Below, in pieces: positions 52,431 to 53,782 of a DNA stretch of 53,782 bases. Position numbers and translations under genes: made by a program. Each line of letters opens with the position of its first letter. Within the stretch, counting starts at the first letter, position 1. The stretch comes from Bacteroides sp. Lineage in GTDB: Bacteria; Bacteroidota; Bacteroidia; Bacteroidales; Bacteroidaceae. The notes under the pieces are model-generated. The model did not search any database, was not told the DNA's origin, and saw nothing but the letters and a program-made list of their open reading frames with translations. Where the stretch lies: assembly GCA_030151885.1 (NCBI GenBank), contig JASLCG010000081.1:1-53782 (forward strand), written 5' to 3'.

Positions 52431-53312
52431 ATGTGTCTAAATGATTTTATTCGATATTTAAAAGAAGAACGAAATTACTCTGATAGGACTTTGCAAGCGT
52501 ATCAAAAAGATATAGAGCAGTTTTATGAGTACTTGTGTTTAAATGAGAATGAAGATCCTTTAATAGCACTAAATGTTAGTAATGCTCGTAGCTGGTTGAT
52601 GGAGTTGATGAGTAATCAGTATTCTCCTGTATCGGTGAAAAGAAAGTTAAGTTCATTACGTGTCTATTCTCATTTCTTGTATAAAGAAGGTGTTATAGAG
52701 AGTGATGATTTGAAAACATTGTCAGGCCCCAAGGCTGAAAAAAAACTACCTGTATTTGTTCGTGCTAATATCATGGATGAATTATTAGAAGGTGATTATT
52801 TTACGGATGATTTTAATGGGCTTCGAGATAGACTTATTATTGAAGTGTTGTATTCTACAGGAATACGATTAGCTGAGTTGGTAGGTTTGAATCAGGATGA
52901 TGTTGATTTGGATAGAATGCAGATTAAAGTTCTAGGAAAAGGAAATAAAGAGAGGCTTGTGCCTTTTGGAGTTTCGCTCCGCGAAAATATAAGTGCGTAT
53001 CTTGAAAAACGACTTGCTTTTGTAGAGAATGATAGTGATGCTTTTTTTGTCCGTTTAAATGGAAAACGTATCTACCGAAATTTGGTTTATAATCTTGTAA
53101 ATCGTAAATTGGAAGAGGTTTCCACTTTAACTAAAAGGAGTCCTCATGTATTAAGACATAGTTTTGCGACAAATATGTTGAACAATGGGGCCGACTTACA
53201 GGTTATAAAGGAAATACTAGGTCATACTAGTTTAGCGGCTACAGAAGTATATACACATACTACTTTTAGCGAACTTAAAAAAGTTTATAAACAAGCTCAT
53301 CCAAGAGCATAA
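52431..53312 (+). CDS. xerC: Tyrosine recombinase, XerC type
   Basis: The 293-aa protein has an N-terminal SAM-like core-binding domain (about 1-90) and a catalytic domain with the full set of residues: Arg146 (STGIRLAEL), Lys170, His239 and Arg242 (HVLRHSF), His265 (LGHTS) and nucleophile Tyr274 (EVYTH). Xer recombinases resolve chromosome dimers at dif. The housekeeping position between rpsU and hpf argues for the chromosomal Xer rather than a mobile-element integrase. XerC versus XerD is assigned by context only. It starts 78 bases after rpsU, preceded by a short inverted repeat. Confidence 0.93.
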   Translation: MCLNDFIRYLKEERNYSDRTLQAYQKDIEQFYEYLCLNENEDPLIALNVSNARSWLMELMSNQYSPVSVKRKLSSLRVYSHFLYKEGVIESDDLKTLSGPKAEKKLPVFVRANIMDELLEGDYFTDDFNGLRDRLIIEVLYSTGIRLAELVGLNQDDVDLDRMQIKVLGKGNKERLVPFGVSLRENISAYLEKRLAFVENDSDAFFVRLNGKRIYRNLVYNLVNRKLEEVSTLTKRSPHVLRHSFATNMLNNGADLQVIKEILGHTSLAATEVYTHTTFSELKKVYKQAHPRA

Positions 53313-53314
53313 AA

Positions 53315-53321
53315 AAGGAGG
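53315..53321 (+). promoter_or_regulatory. Near-perfect Shine-Dalgarno sequence of hpf
   Basis: AAGGAGG, with a further T, lies 5 bases before the hpf ATG at good spacing, and almost no other gene here has one. It begins 2 bases after the xerC stop codon. Confidence 0.8.
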
Positions 53322-53326
53322 TAATT

Positions 53327-53626
53327 ATGATAGACGTTAGAATTCAATCAGTCGGTTTTGAAGTAAGAGAGTCTTTGAAAGGTTTTATTCAAACCAAAGC
53401 AAATAAATTAGAACGTTTTTACGATAATATACAGAAAGTTGAGGTGTCTTTAAAATTGAAGCCTGATCCTGCAGATAATAAAGAAGCAAGTATCAGGATT
53501 CATGTTCCAGGAACTGAATTGTATGCAAATAAGGTTTGTGATAGCTTCGAAGAAGCAGTTGATGTGGTATTAGATGCATTAACTAAGCAGCTAATAAAAT
53601 ATAAAGAAAAAGTTGCTGCTAAATAA
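53327..53626 (+). CDS. hpf: Ribosome hibernation-promoting factor, short form
   Basis: The 99-aa protein is a short HPF/YfiA-type factor: MIDVRIQSVGFEVRESLKGF, then a beta-alpha-beta core with LERFYDNIQKVEVSLKL and a basic tail. It binds in the 30S decoding groove of idle ribosomes; short forms usually act with RMF or alone. It is the third gene after rpsU and xerC, with 14 bases after xerC. Its strong SD suggests translation that differs from its neighbours. The tRNA promoter begins 14 bases after its stop. Confidence 0.96.
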   Translation: MIDVRIQSVGFEVRESLKGFIQTKANKLERFYDNIQKVEVSLKLKPDPADNKEASIRIHVPGTELYANKVCDSFEEAVDVVLDALTKQLIKYKEKVAAK

Positions 53627-53639
53627 AATCATAAATCAT

Positions 53640-53670
53640 TTTGCAGAGAAGAAATAAATATATAAATTTG
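53640..53670 (+). promoter_or_regulatory. Promoter of the tRNA-Thr transcript
   Basis: TTTG (53640-53643), 19 bases, then TAAATTTG (53663-53670) matches both boxes exactly. Transcription would start about 40 bases before the tRNA. Confidence 0.72.
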
Positions 53671-53707
53671 CAGTCGCTTTAACTAAAGTTGTTTAAAACG
53701 ACTGCAA
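53668..53707 (+). repeat. Inverted repeat overlapping the tRNA promoter and leader
   Basis: TTGCAGTCG (53668-53676) and CGACTGCAA (53699-53707) form a perfect 9-bp inverted repeat around 22 bases. The first arm overlaps the end of the -7 box. It could be an operator, or a leader hairpin if transcription begins at its 5' edge. Confidence 0.55.
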
Positions 53708-53718
53708 GTTTAGTATAA

Positions 53719-53782
53719 GCCTCTTTAGCTCAGTTGGCCAGAGCACGTGATTTGTAATCTCGGGGTCGTTGGTTCGAATCCG
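53719..53782 (+). tRNA. tRNA-Thr (anticodon UGU), cut by the right edge
   Basis: The acceptor strand GCCTCTT, D-arm AGCTCAGTTGGCCAGAGC, anticodon loop TTTGTAA and T-arm start GTTGGTTCGAATCC are all readable; the 3' acceptor strand lies beyond the window. The anticodon stem has one U-U mismatch (positions 29 and 41), and the rest pairs. From recalled Bacteroidetes gene order, more tRNAs and tuf probably follow. Confidence 0.93.

Noticed and set aside
52431..53312. xerC as integrase of a mobile element
   Set aside because: It sits between housekeeping genes rpsU and hpf with no attachment repeats, cargo or other phage or transposon genes.
53719..53782. U-U mismatch in the anticodon stem as a sign of a tRNA pseudogene
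   Set aside because: The other arms pair normally, invariant loop bases are present, and a strong promoter precedes it; a single stem mismatch is tolerated in many tRNAs.

Overview
The window is 53.8 kb of dense, AT-rich chromosomal core genome from a member of the Bacteroidetes, most likely an anaerobic Bacteroidales (family not resolved). The assignment rests on gene forms and order: a fused SecD-SecF, the long form of IspG, the gcvH-purE-ispG block, a nucleoside kinase with a ThrRS-like N-terminus, a rpsU-xerC-hpf-tRNA-Thr block, and many promoters of the Bacteroidetes type (TTTG, about 19 bases, TAnnTTTG). Shine-Dalgarno (SD) sequences are almost absent. Rubrerythrin, rubredoxin and a ptb-buk pair fit an anaerobic fermenter. 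I see no prophage, insertion sequence, CRISPR array or rRNA. I support 44 protein genes (one cut by the left edge) and one tRNA (cut by the right edge). No gap between genes exceeds 300 bases; the longest, 13495-13794, holds two divergent promoters and otherwise nothing I recognise.

Layout. 1-8453 (minus): the start of a Wzx-type flippase, metG, a comM/yifB-type AAA+ gene, a thioredoxin-fold lipoprotein and secDF. 8723-13494 (minus): two rhomboid proteases, a membrane-anchored EEP-fold hydrolase and an M3 peptidase lipoprotein in one overlapping cluster. 13795-16990 (plus): argS and an aminopeptidase P. 17051-20737: nucleoside kinase, Na/Pi cotransporter and a small rubredoxin gene. 20912-23314 (plus): HAD phosphatase, ribF and a CPBP protease, partly overlapping. 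23344-25762 (minus): LD-carboxypeptidase, glutaminyl-cyclase-like M28 protein and sufE. 25953-27937: ptb-buk. 28019-34355: pnp, a second thioredoxin-fold lipoprotein, greA, a HIT protein and a SulP transporter. 34578-40539: rubrerythrin, a repeat element, then ispG, purE, gcvH, a PAP2-like protein and rpoN. 40738-49611: priA, a low-molecular-weight phosphatase, a PgpH-like 7TM-HD protein, gltX, waaA and mnmA. 49684-53782: gamma-carbonic anhydrase, a second aminopeptidase P, rpsU, xerC, hpf and tRNA-Thr.

The gene content is mainly housekeeping: tRNA charging and modification (metG, argS, gltX, mnmA), translation control (rpsU, hpf), RNA decay and elongation (pnp, greA, rpoN), replication restart and chromosome resolution (priA, xerC), and envelope building and protein export (secDF, waaA, LD-carboxypeptidase, flippase). 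Convergent genes are usually separated by strong bidirectional terminators, and two convergent pairs overlap at their 3' ends.

I found no obvious new multi-gene system. The signals most worth a second look are non-coding. (1) Four copies of a 7-bp word lie exactly 22 bp apart at 35251-35323, arranged as two interleaved inverted repeats. (2) The greA leader has a terminator-like hairpin between its promoter and a rare SD. (3) A perfect SD precedes hpf, two genes after rpsU, in a genome that otherwise lacks SDs. In addition, both thioredoxin-fold lipoproteins have lost the CxxC redox site.
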